Part shown: one piece after another, positions 15,460 to 24,004 of the stretch | How positions within the stretch are numbered: the first letter of the stretch is position 1 | Layout: the number at the start of each line of letters is the position of its first letter | Assembly (NCBI GenBank): GCA_045543615.1 | Contig: JAZPXL010000019.1 | Coordinates: 1 to 64,000 of the forward strand | DNA length: 64,000 bases | Source of the DNA: CAG-390 sp045543615 | Lineage (GTDB): Bacteria; Bacillota; Clostridia; Oscillospirales; CAG-272 | Direction of reading: 5' to 3' | The notes under the pieces: model-generated | Seen by the model: only the letters and a program-made list of their open reading frames with translations | Databases searched by the model: none | What the model was told of the DNA's origin: nothing | Made by a program: the position numbers and the translations under genes

Positions 15460-16875
15460 TTGTTTTTTGCAGATATATTTTTTCTTTATTGTTTTTTGCC
15501 AATATGCCTAGGCTTTTATATGTTGTCGAAAAACATCAAGTATAAAAATGTCATTCTGATTATTTTCTCGCTTTTGTTCTATGCGTTTGGAGAGCCGGTG
15601 CTGGTGCTTCTCCTTGTCGCATCGGCGTTTGTCAACTTCGTTTTGTCAAGGCTTATTGAGAAAAATCGTGGAGGGGCGGGCGCAAAGGTTTGCGTTGCCA
15701 TTGCACTTATTTTCGATATCGGAATGCTTGCTGTATTTAAGTACACGAATTTCATTGTCGATAATATTAATCTTCTGTCGGGACTCTCGATCCCGCACAC
15801 CTCGCTCTCTCTGCCACTTGGTATAAGCTTTTATACATTCCAGATTATTTCCTATGTAATAGATGTTTATTGGGAGAAGGTTGACGCACAGAAGAAATTT
15901 TATAAGCTCCTTCTCTATATCTCCCTCTTCCCACAGCTTGTCGCAGGCCCGATAGTCAGATATCAGACCATAGCAGAGGAGATCGACAACAGACACACAA
16001 GCGCGCAGGACTTTACTGAGGGTGCTGTTAGGCTTATCATTGGACTTTCAAAGAAGGTGCTTCTTGCAAATAGCTTAAACCTCATTGTCGGAGAGTTTCT
16101 TTCAACGTCAAAGCTTGACGGCGCAACGGTGCTTGGCACTTGGGTGGGCGTTATAGCTTATTCGATGTATGTTTATTTCGACTTCTCGGGATATTCCGAT
16201 ATGGCAATAGGTATGGGAAGAATGCTCGGCTTCCATTTTGACGAGAACTTCCGTTATCCATTTATGTGTCGTTCAATCAGCGAATTTTGGCAGAGATGGC
16301 ATATTTCGCTCGGTAGCTTCTTCCGTGATTATCTGCTTCCCGTTCCGATCTTCGGCAAGCGCAGACAGGTCTTCTCGCTCTTCCTTGTGTGGTTTACCAC
16401 AGGTCTTTGGCACGGAGCGAGCTGGAACTACGTTATCTGGGGACTTTATTTCGGACTCTTTATCTTCATCGAGTCGAAGATAGGCAAGAAAAAGCTCAAG
16501 CGTGTACCCGATTTGCTGATGCATATTTACAACAAGCTTGTAATAATAATAGGCTTTGGAATATTCAGATTTGAGGATTTCGGAGAGCTTGGAACGTTCT
16601 TCCTCAACCTTGTAGGTGCGTCAGGCAACGGCTTTACAAACACGCTTACAAACGACACGGTACTGCAGTATATAGCGATATTTGCACTCTGCGTAATCGC
16701 TTGCTTCCCCATAGTACCGTTTATCAAGAAGAAGATCGAGACGCTTGGAGGACAGGCACAGAGTGCGCTTATGGTGGGCTCTACGGTGTACAGCCTTGGA
16801 CTGCTCTTCCTAAATACAGCAGTTTTGGTAGCAACGGCATCCTCCAACAACCCCTTCCTTTATTGGCGTTTCTGA
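15460..16875 (+). CDS. MBOAT family O-acyltransferase (AlgI/DltB-like)
   Basis: A 471-residue polytopic membrane acyltransferase that moves acyl groups from a cytoplasmic donor to an extracellular polymer. The MBOAT core shows EFWQRWHISLGSFFRDYL (about 274-291) and the catalytic histidine in WHGASWNYVIWG (H318). The start is TTG: GAGGAG is 7 bp upstream, and the resulting N-terminus MFFADIFFLYCFLPICLGFY is the standard family opening; the first in-frame ATG would delete a helix. It is the first gene of a five-gene operon with DHHW, FkbH and ACP genes. Like DltB it is expected to accept acyl groups from the ACP encoded downstream. Confidence 0.93.
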   Translation: MFFADIFFLYCFLPICLGFYMLSKNIKYKNVILIIFSLLFYAFGEPVLVLLLVASAFVNFVLSRLIEKNRGGAGAKVCVAIALIFDIGMLAVFKYTNFIVDNINLLSGLSIPHTSLSLPLGISFYTFQIISYVIDVYWEKVDAQKKFYKLLLYISLFPQLVAGPIVRYQTIAEEIDNRHTSAQDFTEGAVRLIIGLSKKVLLANSLNLIVGEFLSTSKLDGATVLGTWVGVIAYSMYVYFDFSGYSDMAIGMGRMLGFHFDENFRYPFMCRSISEFWQRWHISLGSFFRDYLLPVPIFGKRRQVFSLFLVWFTTGLWHGASWNYVIWGLYFGLFIFIESKIGKKKLKRVPDLLMHIYNKLVIIIGFGIFRFEDFGELGTFFLNLVGASGNGFTNTLTNDTVLQYIAIFALCVIACFPIVPFIKKKIETLGGQAQSALMVGSTVYSLGLLFLNTAVLVATASSNNPFLYWRF

Positions 16876-16893
16876 CGGATCGAGGTATTTTAA

Positions 16894-18366
16894 ATGAACA
16901 AGAAAATCACAGCATTGATATGTGCGATAGTAATATCGGCGGTCTTTGTGTTTATGTTCTGCTTCACCGTTCTCTTCCCGAGAACAACGATTTCGGACAA
17001 CAGCATACTCAAAGAAGCACCCGTATATTCATTTGATTCGCTTATGAGTGGTAAGTATTTCAGCGAGCTTACTGCTTGGTTTACCGATACTGTCTGTATG
17101 AGGGACAGATTTGTAGACATAAATTCAATATTCAGAAGTCTTTTCGGAATTACACCCGATGAGCAGATATTTATTCAGGGCGACCAGACCTTCCCACCCG
17201 ATGGAGATGTGACTGATGAGCCTATCTGGAATCCCGGTATACTCGATGACGAGACAACGGCAGAGGACATCGTACCCGACGACACAACTGCTCCCTCACC
17301 TGACGATGACGATGTGACGGGTGGAAGCGATGACACGGCAGTGGAGGATACCACACCCACCGATCCGACAGGACCCGATGACACAACAAAAACACCCGAG
17401 GATGAGACAACAGTTCCCACACCTCCCGAGACTACAAAGATACCCGAGATTACACAAGCACCCGTTCCCGAGGAGATAGTTAATAACCTTGTCATCCTCA
17501 ATAAGCGTGCGCTTGAGATATATTTCGGCAACCCTGCAGGCGCAAGAAAGTTTGCAAATGCAGTAAACGCCTTTGCTGATAAGGTCGGAGACGGCGTCCG
17601 TGTTTACTCGATGGTAATTCCCAAGGCCTGCGCATTCTATCTGCAGGACTCAAAGCATTATTCGCAGTATACGGGCAAGACGCTTGAGGACCTTGAGATC
17701 TTCAGAGACACCTATGATTCGAATGTATATGAAGTACCGATTTACGATGTAATGGCGGCTCATAAGAACGAAAATATTTATTTCCGTACAGACCATCATT
17801 GGACGGCTCTCGGTGCTTATTATGCAGCAGAGAAGTTTGCAGAGATTGCAGGAGTTGAATTTGCAGACCTCTCGACATACCAGAAGAATGTGCGAGAGGG
17901 TTTTGTAGGCTCGCTTTATAAGTACACCAACAACAGCGCAACTCTGCTCAATAACCCCGATGCACTTGAAACCTATATCCCGAAGACAACCTACAAGGTA
18001 ACGTATTATAACCAGAAGCTTGAGAACGGCTCTGTAAAGAAGACATTGTTCTGGGGCGTGCCCGATGAGTACAGAAGCAGCTGGTATATGACATTCCTTG
18101 GTGGCGATAATTATGCTGTGCATATTGAGTCAAACGGATGCAATAACGGACGAAAGCTGCTTATCGTAAAGGATAGCTACGGCAATCCCCTTGCGTCATA
18201 CTTCCTCAACTCCTTTGAGGAGATCTATGTAGTCGATGCAAGATATTTCAGCCTCAGCCTCTCGGGTCTCGTTGAGAGCCGTGGCATCACAGACGTGCTC
18301 TTTGCTGAAAGCCAGCACTCTGCTGTCAGCGAATACAGCAACAATATAATAGCACTTACAAAATGA
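16894..18366 (+). CDS. DHHW family envelope acylation protein 1
   Basis: A 490-residue protein with an N-terminal membrane anchor (about 5-28), a Thr/Pro/Asp-rich linker (about 98-193) and an extracellular SGNH-like domain of the DHHW family, related to AlgX/AlgJ that complete polysaccharide acylation. Key motifs are FRTDHHW (D300-W303) and KDSYGN with the putative serine S428. GAGGT precedes the ATG by 8 bp; the MBOAT stop is 18 bp away. Its 3' end overlaps the next gene by 4 bp (ATGA), so translation is coupled. It probably acts outside the membrane as the transferase working with MBOAT; this role is by analogy. Confidence 0.88.
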   Translation: MNKKITALICAIVISAVFVFMFCFTVLFPRTTISDNSILKEAPVYSFDSLMSGKYFSELTAWFTDTVCMRDRFVDINSIFRSLFGITPDEQIFIQGDQTFPPDGDVTDEPIWNPGILDDETTAEDIVPDDTTAPSPDDDDVTGGSDDTAVEDTTPTDPTGPDDTTKTPEDETTVPTPPETTKIPEITQAPVPEEIVNNLVILNKRALEIYFGNPAGARKFANAVNAFADKVGDGVRVYSMVIPKACAFYLQDSKHYSQYTGKTLEDLEIFRDTYDSNVYEVPIYDVMAAHKNENIYFRTDHHWTALGAYYAAEKFAEIAGVEFADLSTYQKNVREGFVGSLYKYTNNSATLLNNPDALETYIPKTTYKVTYYNQKLENGSVKKTLFWGVPDEYRSSWYMTFLGGDNYAVHIESNGCNNGRKLLIVKDSYGNPLASYFLNSFEEIYVVDARYFSLSLSGLVESRGITDVLFAESQHSAVSEYSNNIIALTK

Positions 18367-19730
18367 AATACAACAAGCTTATCTGGTTCGGTATCCTCGC
18401 CGTACTGACGGTGGTGGCAGTGGTAATGGCACTGTTCAGTATCAAGGGCGAGGGCGGTGAGACGACAACAGAAGCTATTACAGAGGATAGCACAGCACAG
18501 ACAACCACGCTTGAGACAACCACACCCGAGGACAGCGAGACCGGGGAGAGCAGTACGGCTGATGTAACAACGAAAGTCCCCGAAACAACGCTTGCTCCCG
18601 ATACAACAACCGAAGACACAACGGTTAAACCTGAAACAACGGTTAAACCTGAAACAACGGTTGTACCCGAAACAACGGTTGCACCTGAGACAACAGTAGC
18701 ACCCGAGACAACAGTAGCACCCGAGACAACGGTTGCACCCGAGACAACGGTTGCACCCGAAACAACAGTTGCGCCCGAAACAACGGTTGCACCCGAGACA
18801 ACAGTAGTACCCGAAACAACAGTAGCACCCGAAACAACGGTTGCGCCACCCGCAGTAGAAGAGCCATTTCTGACCGACAATTATATAATAATTGACGGAA
18901 ATCGTGGTATGGAGGTCTTCTGGGGCAACGATGGTTCTGTTTGTGCAGAGCGAGTCAACACCTTCAAAAACGCTCTTTCGCCCGATGTGAGAGTTTATGC
19001 GCTCGCAATTCCGACGGCTGCGGGAGTGTATGCGCCCGAAAAATATATAAATTCCCGTCTGCGCACAGACGAGTGCTTCCGGACTCTCAGGGACAATCTC
19101 GTGGGCGTCAGCTATGTTGATGCGCTCAGTATACTTCGTGAGCACAAGGACGAGCCTATATATTTCCGTACTGATCACCATTGGGCAGGGCTTGGAGGAT
19201 ACTATGCCGCTATGAAGCTTTGCGAGGCGGCAGGCTTGCCGTTTACAACACTTGAAGACGGCTTTGACGAGAGAGTTGTAGGAAATTTCGTTGGCTCGAT
19301 ATACACCTATGCAAAATATGACGTACTGAAGAACAATCCCGATACACTTATTTGTTATGTACCAAGACAGAGCTATGAGTGTGAGTATTACACAATGGCA
19401 GACTACAAATATGTATTTAAGGGTGAGCTTTTCAATTACACAAGCCTCTCATATCTCTGCTATATGTACGGAGACGCATATACAGCTCATATAAAGACGG
19501 GTGTAGAGAACGGCAGAAGACTTGTGGTCTTCAAGGAATCGTTTGGCAATACACTTGCACCCTTCCTCATAAGCTCATTTGAGGAGGTCTATGTTATAGA
19601 TATGAGATATTTTGAGCTTAATGCTCTTGACTTTATTAAAGAAAAGGGAATAACTGACGTGTGCTTTGCGATGAGTGGCTATACAGTCGGTGGCGCAAAC
19701 AGCAAATATATTCTGTCTTTGATGGACTGA
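18363..19730 (+). CDS. DHHW family envelope acylation protein 2
   Basis: A 455-residue paralogue of the preceding protein: N-terminal membrane helix (about 6-26), Thr-rich linker including twelve PETTV units (about 89-160), then a DHHW domain with FRTDHHW (D271) and KESFGN with putative serine S393. It starts inside the stop of the first DHHW gene (ATGA). Two DHHW proteins behind one MBOAT suggest two acceptor sites or a transfer relay, as with AlgJ and AlgX in alginate acetylation. The linker encodes a long wall-spanning stalk. Confidence 0.88.
   Translation: MKYNKLIWFGILAVLTVVAVVMALFSIKGEGGETTTEAITEDSTAQTTTLETTTPEDSETGESSTADVTTKVPETTLAPDTTTEDTTVKPETTVKPETTVVPETTVAPETTVAPETTVAPETTVAPETTVAPETTVAPETTVAPETTVVPETTVAPETTVAPPAVEEPFLTDNYIIIDGNRGMEVFWGNDGSVCAERVNTFKNALSPDVRVYALAIPTAAGVYAPEKYINSRLRTDECFRTLRDNLVGVSYVDALSILREHKDEPIYFRTDHHWAGLGGYYAAMKLCEAAGLPFTTLEDGFDERVVGNFVGSIYTYAKYDVLKNNPDTLICYVPRQSYECEYYTMADYKYVFKGELFNYTSLSYLCYMYGDAYTAHIKTGVENGRRLVVFKESFGNTLAPFLISSFEEVYVIDMRYFELNALDFIKEKGITDVCFAMSGYTVGGANSKYILSLMD
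18627..18842 (+). repeat. Twelve 18-bp coding tandem repeats (x-PETTV)
   Basis: Twelve in-frame 18-bp units encode (A/K/V)PETTV in DHHW protein 2. Units differ by silent changes (GAA/GAG, ACG/ACA, GTT/GTA), so the array is old enough to have diverged but regular enough to vary in copy number. Confidence 0.95.
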
Positions 19731-19762
19731 TACAATTTTTTGGTTTTCGGTAAGGAGAAAAA

Positions 19763-21550
19763 ATGAAGGAATTACAGTATCCGTTTGATCCGTCCTTTCT
19801 GCTTTCAAAGCGCAAGCGTTTGCGCCGTGAGCTTCTCGCCGACGGTAGCACAAGGATCAAAAAGAAGATAGCCGTTCTCGGTGGCTCGACCACCTCCGAT
19901 ATAGTTAAGATGCTCGACCTCTTTCTGCTCGATTTTGGCATTGAGTGCGAGTTTTGGGAGTCGGAGTATAACAGATGGTGGCAGGACGCAGTATTTTCAA
20001 ATCCCGAGCTTGAAGAATTTGCGCCCGATATTATCTATATCCACACCTCGTGGAGAAATATTGAGCAGTTTCTGCCCACAGTGGAGAGCCGTGGCTCTGT
20101 GGATGCGCTTCTTTCGGAGTGCGAAGGATATTTTGAGAAGGCGTGGAATGCACTCACCTCTCGCTTTTCCTGTCCGATAATACAGAACAATTTCGAGCTT
20201 CCACCATATCGCCTGCTTGGCAACAGAGATTGTTATGACGAGTGCGGAAGCGTAAATTTCATAAATACAATGAACGCTCGCTTTGGCGCACACGCAAGGG
20301 AGAGACAGAATATCTTTATTCACGACCTCGCCTACGATGCCGCCGCATACGGTCTTGACCGTTACCACGATATGAGCGTATGGTATATGTATAAATACGC
20401 AATGGCACTTGAAGCCGTACCGTATGTTGCACATTCCGTAAGCCTTATAATCAAGTCGATATTTGGCAAGAACAAGAAGGCTTTTGCGCTTGACCTTGAT
20501 AACACACTCTGGGGTGGAGTTGTCGGTGACGATGGGGTTGAGGGCATACAGATCGGACGAGAGACGGCAGAATCGGAATGCTTTGAGGAGTTTCAGAAGT
20601 ATATAAAGAAGCATATAAGCCTTGGCATAATGCTTACGGTGGCATCAAAGAATGACCACGAAAACGCCGTGGCAGGACTTCTTCATCCCGAGGGAGTGCT
20701 GAGGCCCGATGACTTTATAATGATAAAGGCAAATTGGGATCCAAAGGACAGAAATATTGCGGCAACTGCATATACTATGAACCTCGGAGCTGATTCATTT
20801 GTCTTTGTTGATGACAATCCGACGGAGAGAGCACTTGTAGAGAGATCCATCCGTGGAATAGCCGTTCCTGAGCTTGGCGCACCCGATAGCTATATCAGGA
20901 TAATTGACAGAAACGGATTTTTCGAGGTAACATCATTCTCGGCGGACGATGCGAAGAGAAACGAAATGTATAAGGCAAATGCACAGAGAGAGATGATGCA
21001 GAGCGAATTTGCCGACTACGGCGAATACTTGCTAAGTCTTTCGATGGTGGGCGAGATACAACCGTTCTCCGAGATATATATTCCGAGAATAACACAGCTT
21101 ACAAACAAATCAAACCAATTCAACCTCACAACAAAGAGATATACGCAGTCAGAAATTGAATCTGCGGCAGAGGACGAAAATACCATAACACTTTACGGTA
21201 AGCTCACCGACAGCTTTGGGGACAATGGAGTTGTTTCTGTTGTTATAGCGACGGTTGACGGCGAGAGAGCCGATGTTGAGCTTTGGCTTATGAGCTGCAG
21301 GGTGCTTAAAAAGGATATGGAGTACGCAATGCTTGACACTCTTGTGGAAAGATGCAGAGAGAGGGGCGTGCGCACGCTTGTAGGTCACTATTACCCAACT
21401 GCAAAAAATGGTATGGTAAGAGAGCTTTTTGGTGATTTTGGATTTACCAAAACGGCAGAGGACGAGGACGGCAACACCGAGTGGGAGCTGTGCCTTGACG
21501 GCTACGAAAAGAAAAACAGATATATAAGAGTTCTTGACCAAGCTTTATAA
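19763..21550 (+). CDS. FkbH-like HAD-IIIC protein (SGNH-HAD-GNAT)
   Basis: A 595-residue three-domain protein: N-terminal SGNH-like domain with AVLGGSTTSD, central HAD domain with nucleophile motif FALDLDNTLWGG (D244), VASKND and FVDDNPTER (about 350), and a C-terminal GNAT-like domain. This is the architecture of FkbH, which in FK520-type biosynthesis takes D-1,3-bisphosphoglycerate, removes the phosphate and loads the glyceryl group on an ACP. Its place next to an ACP and an MBOAT suggests it makes the acyl-ACP donor here. AAGGAG precedes the ATG. Glyceryl as the acyl group is inference; related HAD proteins may use other acyl phosphates. Confidence 0.88.
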   Translation: MKELQYPFDPSFLLSKRKRLRRELLADGSTRIKKKIAVLGGSTTSDIVKMLDLFLLDFGIECEFWESEYNRWWQDAVFSNPELEEFAPDIIYIHTSWRNIEQFLPTVESRGSVDALLSECEGYFEKAWNALTSRFSCPIIQNNFELPPYRLLGNRDCYDECGSVNFINTMNARFGAHARERQNIFIHDLAYDAAAYGLDRYHDMSVWYMYKYAMALEAVPYVAHSVSLIIKSIFGKNKKAFALDLDNTLWGGVVGDDGVEGIQIGRETAESECFEEFQKYIKKHISLGIMLTVASKNDHENAVAGLLHPEGVLRPDDFIMIKANWDPKDRNIAATAYTMNLGADSFVFVDDNPTERALVERSIRGIAVPELGAPDSYIRIIDRNGFFEVTSFSADDAKRNEMYKANAQREMMQSEFADYGEYLLSLSMVGEIQPFSEIYIPRITQLTNKSNQFNLTTKRYTQSEIESAAEDENTITLYGKLTDSFGDNGVVSVVIATVDGERADVELWLMSCRVLKKDMEYAMLDTLVERCRERGVRTLVGHYYPTAKNGMVRELFGDFGFTKTAEDEDGNTEWELCLDGYEKKNRYIRVLDQAL

Positions 21551-21562
21551 ATGGAGGAAAAA

Positions 21563-21805
21563 ATGAGCGAGAAGGATATAATTTTAGCACTGAATGAGAT
21601 ATTCCGTGACGTATTTGATGACGAGGATATCGAGGTCACAAGAGAGATGACAGCCGACGATGTTGAGGATTGGGACAGCCTTGAGCACATAACGCTCATA
21701 GGAGCCGTCGAGCGCAAGTTCAAGATCCGTTTCACAATGAAGGAAGTCTCTTCAATGAAAAACGTAGGAGAAATGATAGACATCATCTCCGAGAGAGCGA
21801 AATAA
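21563..21805 (+). CDS. Acyl carrier protein
   Basis: An 80-residue acidic carrier with phosphopantetheine attachment serine S39 in WDSLEHITLI. It is the last gene of the acylation operon and the likely carrier between the FkbH-like protein and the MBOAT, in the place DltC has in the Dlt system. The preferred start is the second ATG (21563), with GGAGG 5 bp upstream; the ATG at 21551 lies before this ribosome site. A discrete ACP outside a fatty acid or polyketide cluster supports a dedicated role. Confidence 0.9.
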   Translation: MSEKDIILALNEIFRDVFDDEDIEVTREMTADDVEDWDSLEHITLIGAVERKFKIRFTMKEVSSMKNVGEMIDIISERAK

Positions 21806-21809
21806 TAAA

Positions 21810-21844
21810 AATGGTGCGCAACCAAAGGTTGTGCACCATTTTTG
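21810..21844. terminator. Bidirectional terminator
   Basis: Stem AATGGTGCGCAACC / GGTTGTGCACCATT (one G-U pair) around AAA, with A- and T-runs. It ends the acylation operon and the convergent esterase gene. Confidence 0.9.
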
Positions 21845-21864
21845 TTTGTTTTGTTAGTCAAAAA

Positions 21865-23004
21865 TCATCCGAGGAGTTCTTTTGTGCTGATGAAGTCGAG
21901 GAGTGTCAGGGCTGCTTGGGCGTGGGCGTCCTTTGTGGGATGACCGTTGCCGCCGCCCGTATTTCTGCCAAGCGAGCACATATAAAGTCCTGCGCTCTCG
22001 CCGCCTTCGGCGGCAAAAACGTCTGCGACGTACGAGGCTTCTCTCTCGTCCATCATCATATTGTGCGTCCATACTATCCTGACGTCCTGACCGTAGCTTG
22101 TGCGTACAAGCTCTATGAGAGCCTTTACGCCTGCCTTAAACTCGTCCTCGCCCGAGCCCTTGATATGGTCGTTTGTACCGAGATTGATTACCACAAGGTC
22201 GGGGACTCTCGAAAATGAATAAGTTTTGGTCTTGTCTCTGAAATACGAAAGCTTATCATAAAATGCCGATTCGGTGAAATCTGTAAATCCCTTTGCGATG
22301 CCGATTCCACTGCAACCAACGACGGAGAGGTCAGCACCAAGAGCCTCTGCAGTTATATAGGGGAACGCAACCGTTCCGTCCTCATAAAGAGCAGTACCTG
22401 CGTTTGAGGTTGCCGAGGTGCAGAGGTTGCCGTGACCACAAACTATGCTGTCACCTATAAACTCGATATAAGTGCCTGAGTCCTTGACAGCGTCCTCAAA
22501 ATAGCCAAAGAAATTAAGCGTGGTGAGCACCGAGAGCGAAAAACGAGCCTCGGTCTGCTTTAGAATACGTATTTTGTGAGTGCCGCCACTCTCAAAGCTT
22601 GCAACAACAAGCTCGCTTGTCTTGCCACCGGGAGCAAAGAGACGCTCGGGCGTGCGTTTGCCGTCAACAAAAACTGTGAAATATGTGTCAGCAGTTGCAC
22701 TGACGCCGAGCTTAAGCTCGCCCTCAATATAAATGCACATCTCAATTCCTGACGCCGTAAAGTCACAGGCAAGACCGTCACCACTTGCGCTGACTCTGCC
22801 ATAGAGCTTCAGATGCTCGGTGCTCTCGGCAAGAGAGTATGTAGAGAGCGTGGGCGTGGGAGGGGGAGTGGTCGATTCGGGAGCAGAAGAAATCGGAGCT
22901 TCGGTTGTGTCATCCGTGTTTGGATTGGTATTTCCATTACAGGATGCGAGAGAGAGAAGCATTGTCATAGTAAGAATAATAGAGATGAGTTTTGATATTT
23001 TCAT
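21865..23004 (-). CDS. CE2-like SGNH esterase lipoprotein
   Basis: A 379-residue lipoprotein: signal peptide with lipobox LLSLASC, Thr/Pro linker, jelly-roll-like N-terminal domain (about 60-170), then an SGNH hydrolase domain with GDSI (S186), GTND (about 275) and GHPTKDAH carrying the Asp-His pair (about 357-360). This order matches carbohydrate esterase family 2, which removes acetyl groups from glycans. It faces the acylation operon across a shared terminator, so it may remove the same modification or act on dietary glycans. It starts 17 bp after the pantothenate kinase gene and is co-transcribed with it. Confidence 0.82.
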   Translation of the reverse strand: MKISKLISIILTMTMLLSLASCNGNTNPNTDDTTEAPISSAPESTTPPPTPTLSTYSLAESTEHLKLYGRVSASGDGLACDFTASGIEMCIYIEGELKLGVSATADTYFTVFVDGKRTPERLFAPGGKTSELVVASFESGGTHKIRILKQTEARFSLSVLTTLNFFGYFEDAVKDSGTYIEFIGDSIVCGHGNLCTSATSNAGTALYEDGTVAFPYITAEALGADLSVVGCSGIGIAKGFTDFTESAFYDKLSYFRDKTKTYSFSRVPDLVVINLGTNDHIKGSGEDEFKAGVKALIELVRTSYGQDVRIVWTHNMMMDEREASYVADVFAAEGGESAGLYMCSLGRNTGGGNGHPTKDAHAQAALTLLDFISTKELLG

Positions 23005-23021
23005 TTCAGCTTGTCCTGTTT

Positions 23022-23879
23022 TTATTGCAGAGCGGCACCGATAACAGTGCCGAACTGCGACATTTCGGGGATGATGAAGTTAACATCAAACACGGGAGCG
23101 AGCGCGAGAAGAGTTGAGCGCACCACACCAAAGGTTGTGAGGTTGCCCGTCAGCACTATGTTTTTGATGGAGAACGAGCGCGCGGCAAAGATTGCCATCA
23201 TAGCAACTGTCTCAGTTACCATATTGAATATGCCGAGTGCAATATCCTCCTTGGTTGCAAGGTCGGAGAGGTTGCCGAAATTGGACGCCGTGAGGTTTTC
23301 GTTGACGCCTGCAAATACACCTGCACTTGAGATATCCTTGATCCTGAGGTCAATAAGGCTTATGTCACCACCCTCAGCGAGAGATTCGAGGTTTTCAACG
23401 CTTCCGATGCCAAGCATCTTGCGAGCAAGACCGATTATTGTGCCGCCACCAACGCCTGTGCCGCCGAGATAATCGGTCAGCGCACCACTTTCTGTGCGAC
23501 GGGCGTGAATGATCGCCGTACCCGTTCCCATACTTACAACGATAGCGTCATCAAGCCCCGACAGATAAAGGCCACCGATGCCTGTGCTTGCAAACTCGGA
23601 GACGGGAAGACAAGCTCTTGAATAAATCTCGCCGTTGACAGCTGCACTTCCTGCACCCGTCATCATAATTCGGTCGATCTCATCCAAAGACAGATGATTT
23701 TCAAGCGTGAATTTGCCAAATGCTCCGTATATGGATGTCACGGGGTCGGTTGCCTGAACGAACATAGGCGAGAGCAGCTTGCCACCGGGAGCAAAGCCAA
23801 CTATCTTTGTAGTGCTTCCACCAACGTCAATTCCGACCACGGTTTTTTTATTATCAGGTTTGATTATGTATTCAGCCAT
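23022..23879 (-). CDS. coaW: Type II pantothenate kinase
   Basis: A 285-residue ASKHA-fold kinase for the first step of coenzyme A synthesis (pantothenate to 4'-phosphopantothenate). Visible motifs: VVGIDVGGSTTKIVGF phosphate-1 loop, VSMGTGTAII, GGTGVGGGTIIGL and the C-terminal ILTGNLTTF. AAGGAGGG is 5 bp before the ATG. It shares an operon with the esterase and is convergent to the ACP gene. Coenzyme A is the source of the phosphopantetheine arm on ACP, which may or may not be a meaningful link. Confidence 0.9.
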   Translation of the reverse strand: MAEYIIKPDNKKTVVGIDVGGSTTKIVGFAPGGKLLSPMFVQATDPVTSIYGAFGKFTLENHLSLDEIDRIMMTGAGSAAVNGEIYSRACLPVSEFASTGIGGLYLSGLDDAIVVSMGTGTAIIHARRTESGALTDYLGGTGVGGGTIIGLARKMLGIGSVENLESLAEGGDISLIDLRIKDISSAGVFAGVNENLTASNFGNLSDLATKEDIALGIFNMVTETVAMMAIFAARSFSIKNIVLTGNLTTFGVVRSTLLALAPVFDVNFIIPEMSQFGTVIGAALQ

Positions 23880-23929
23880 AATACCCTCCTTGGTTGCGAT
23901 TAGTCGAAAAGAATAATTATTTACATTAT

Positions 23930-23958
23930 ATTATATCATCTACTTGCAAAAAAATCAA
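23930..23958 (-). promoter_or_regulatory. Promoter of the coaW-esterase operon
   Basis: Reading leftward: TTGATT at 23953-23958, 17-bp spacer, TATAAT at 23930-23935. It overlaps the divergent promoter at 23944-23972. Confidence 0.78.
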
Positions 23959-23972
23959 GTCGGTGGTATAAT
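23944..23972 (+). promoter_or_regulatory. Promoter of the HAD-IIA phosphatase gene
   Basis: TTGCAA at 23944-23949, 17-bp spacer, TATAAT at 23967-23972. The -35 region overlaps that of the leftward coaW promoter, so the two polymerases must exclude each other. Confidence 0.72.
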
Positions 23973-24004
23973 ATTTATGAAAATACAAAAAACGGAGATA
24001 AAAA

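Noticed and set aside
17175..17531. Ser/Val-rich antisense frame opposite the DHHW linker
   Set aside because: It is the complement of Thr/Asp/Pro repeat codons and has no start context.
14813..18842. CRISPR array
   Set aside because: The repeats are contiguous, in frame with protein-coding genes, and have no unique spacers.
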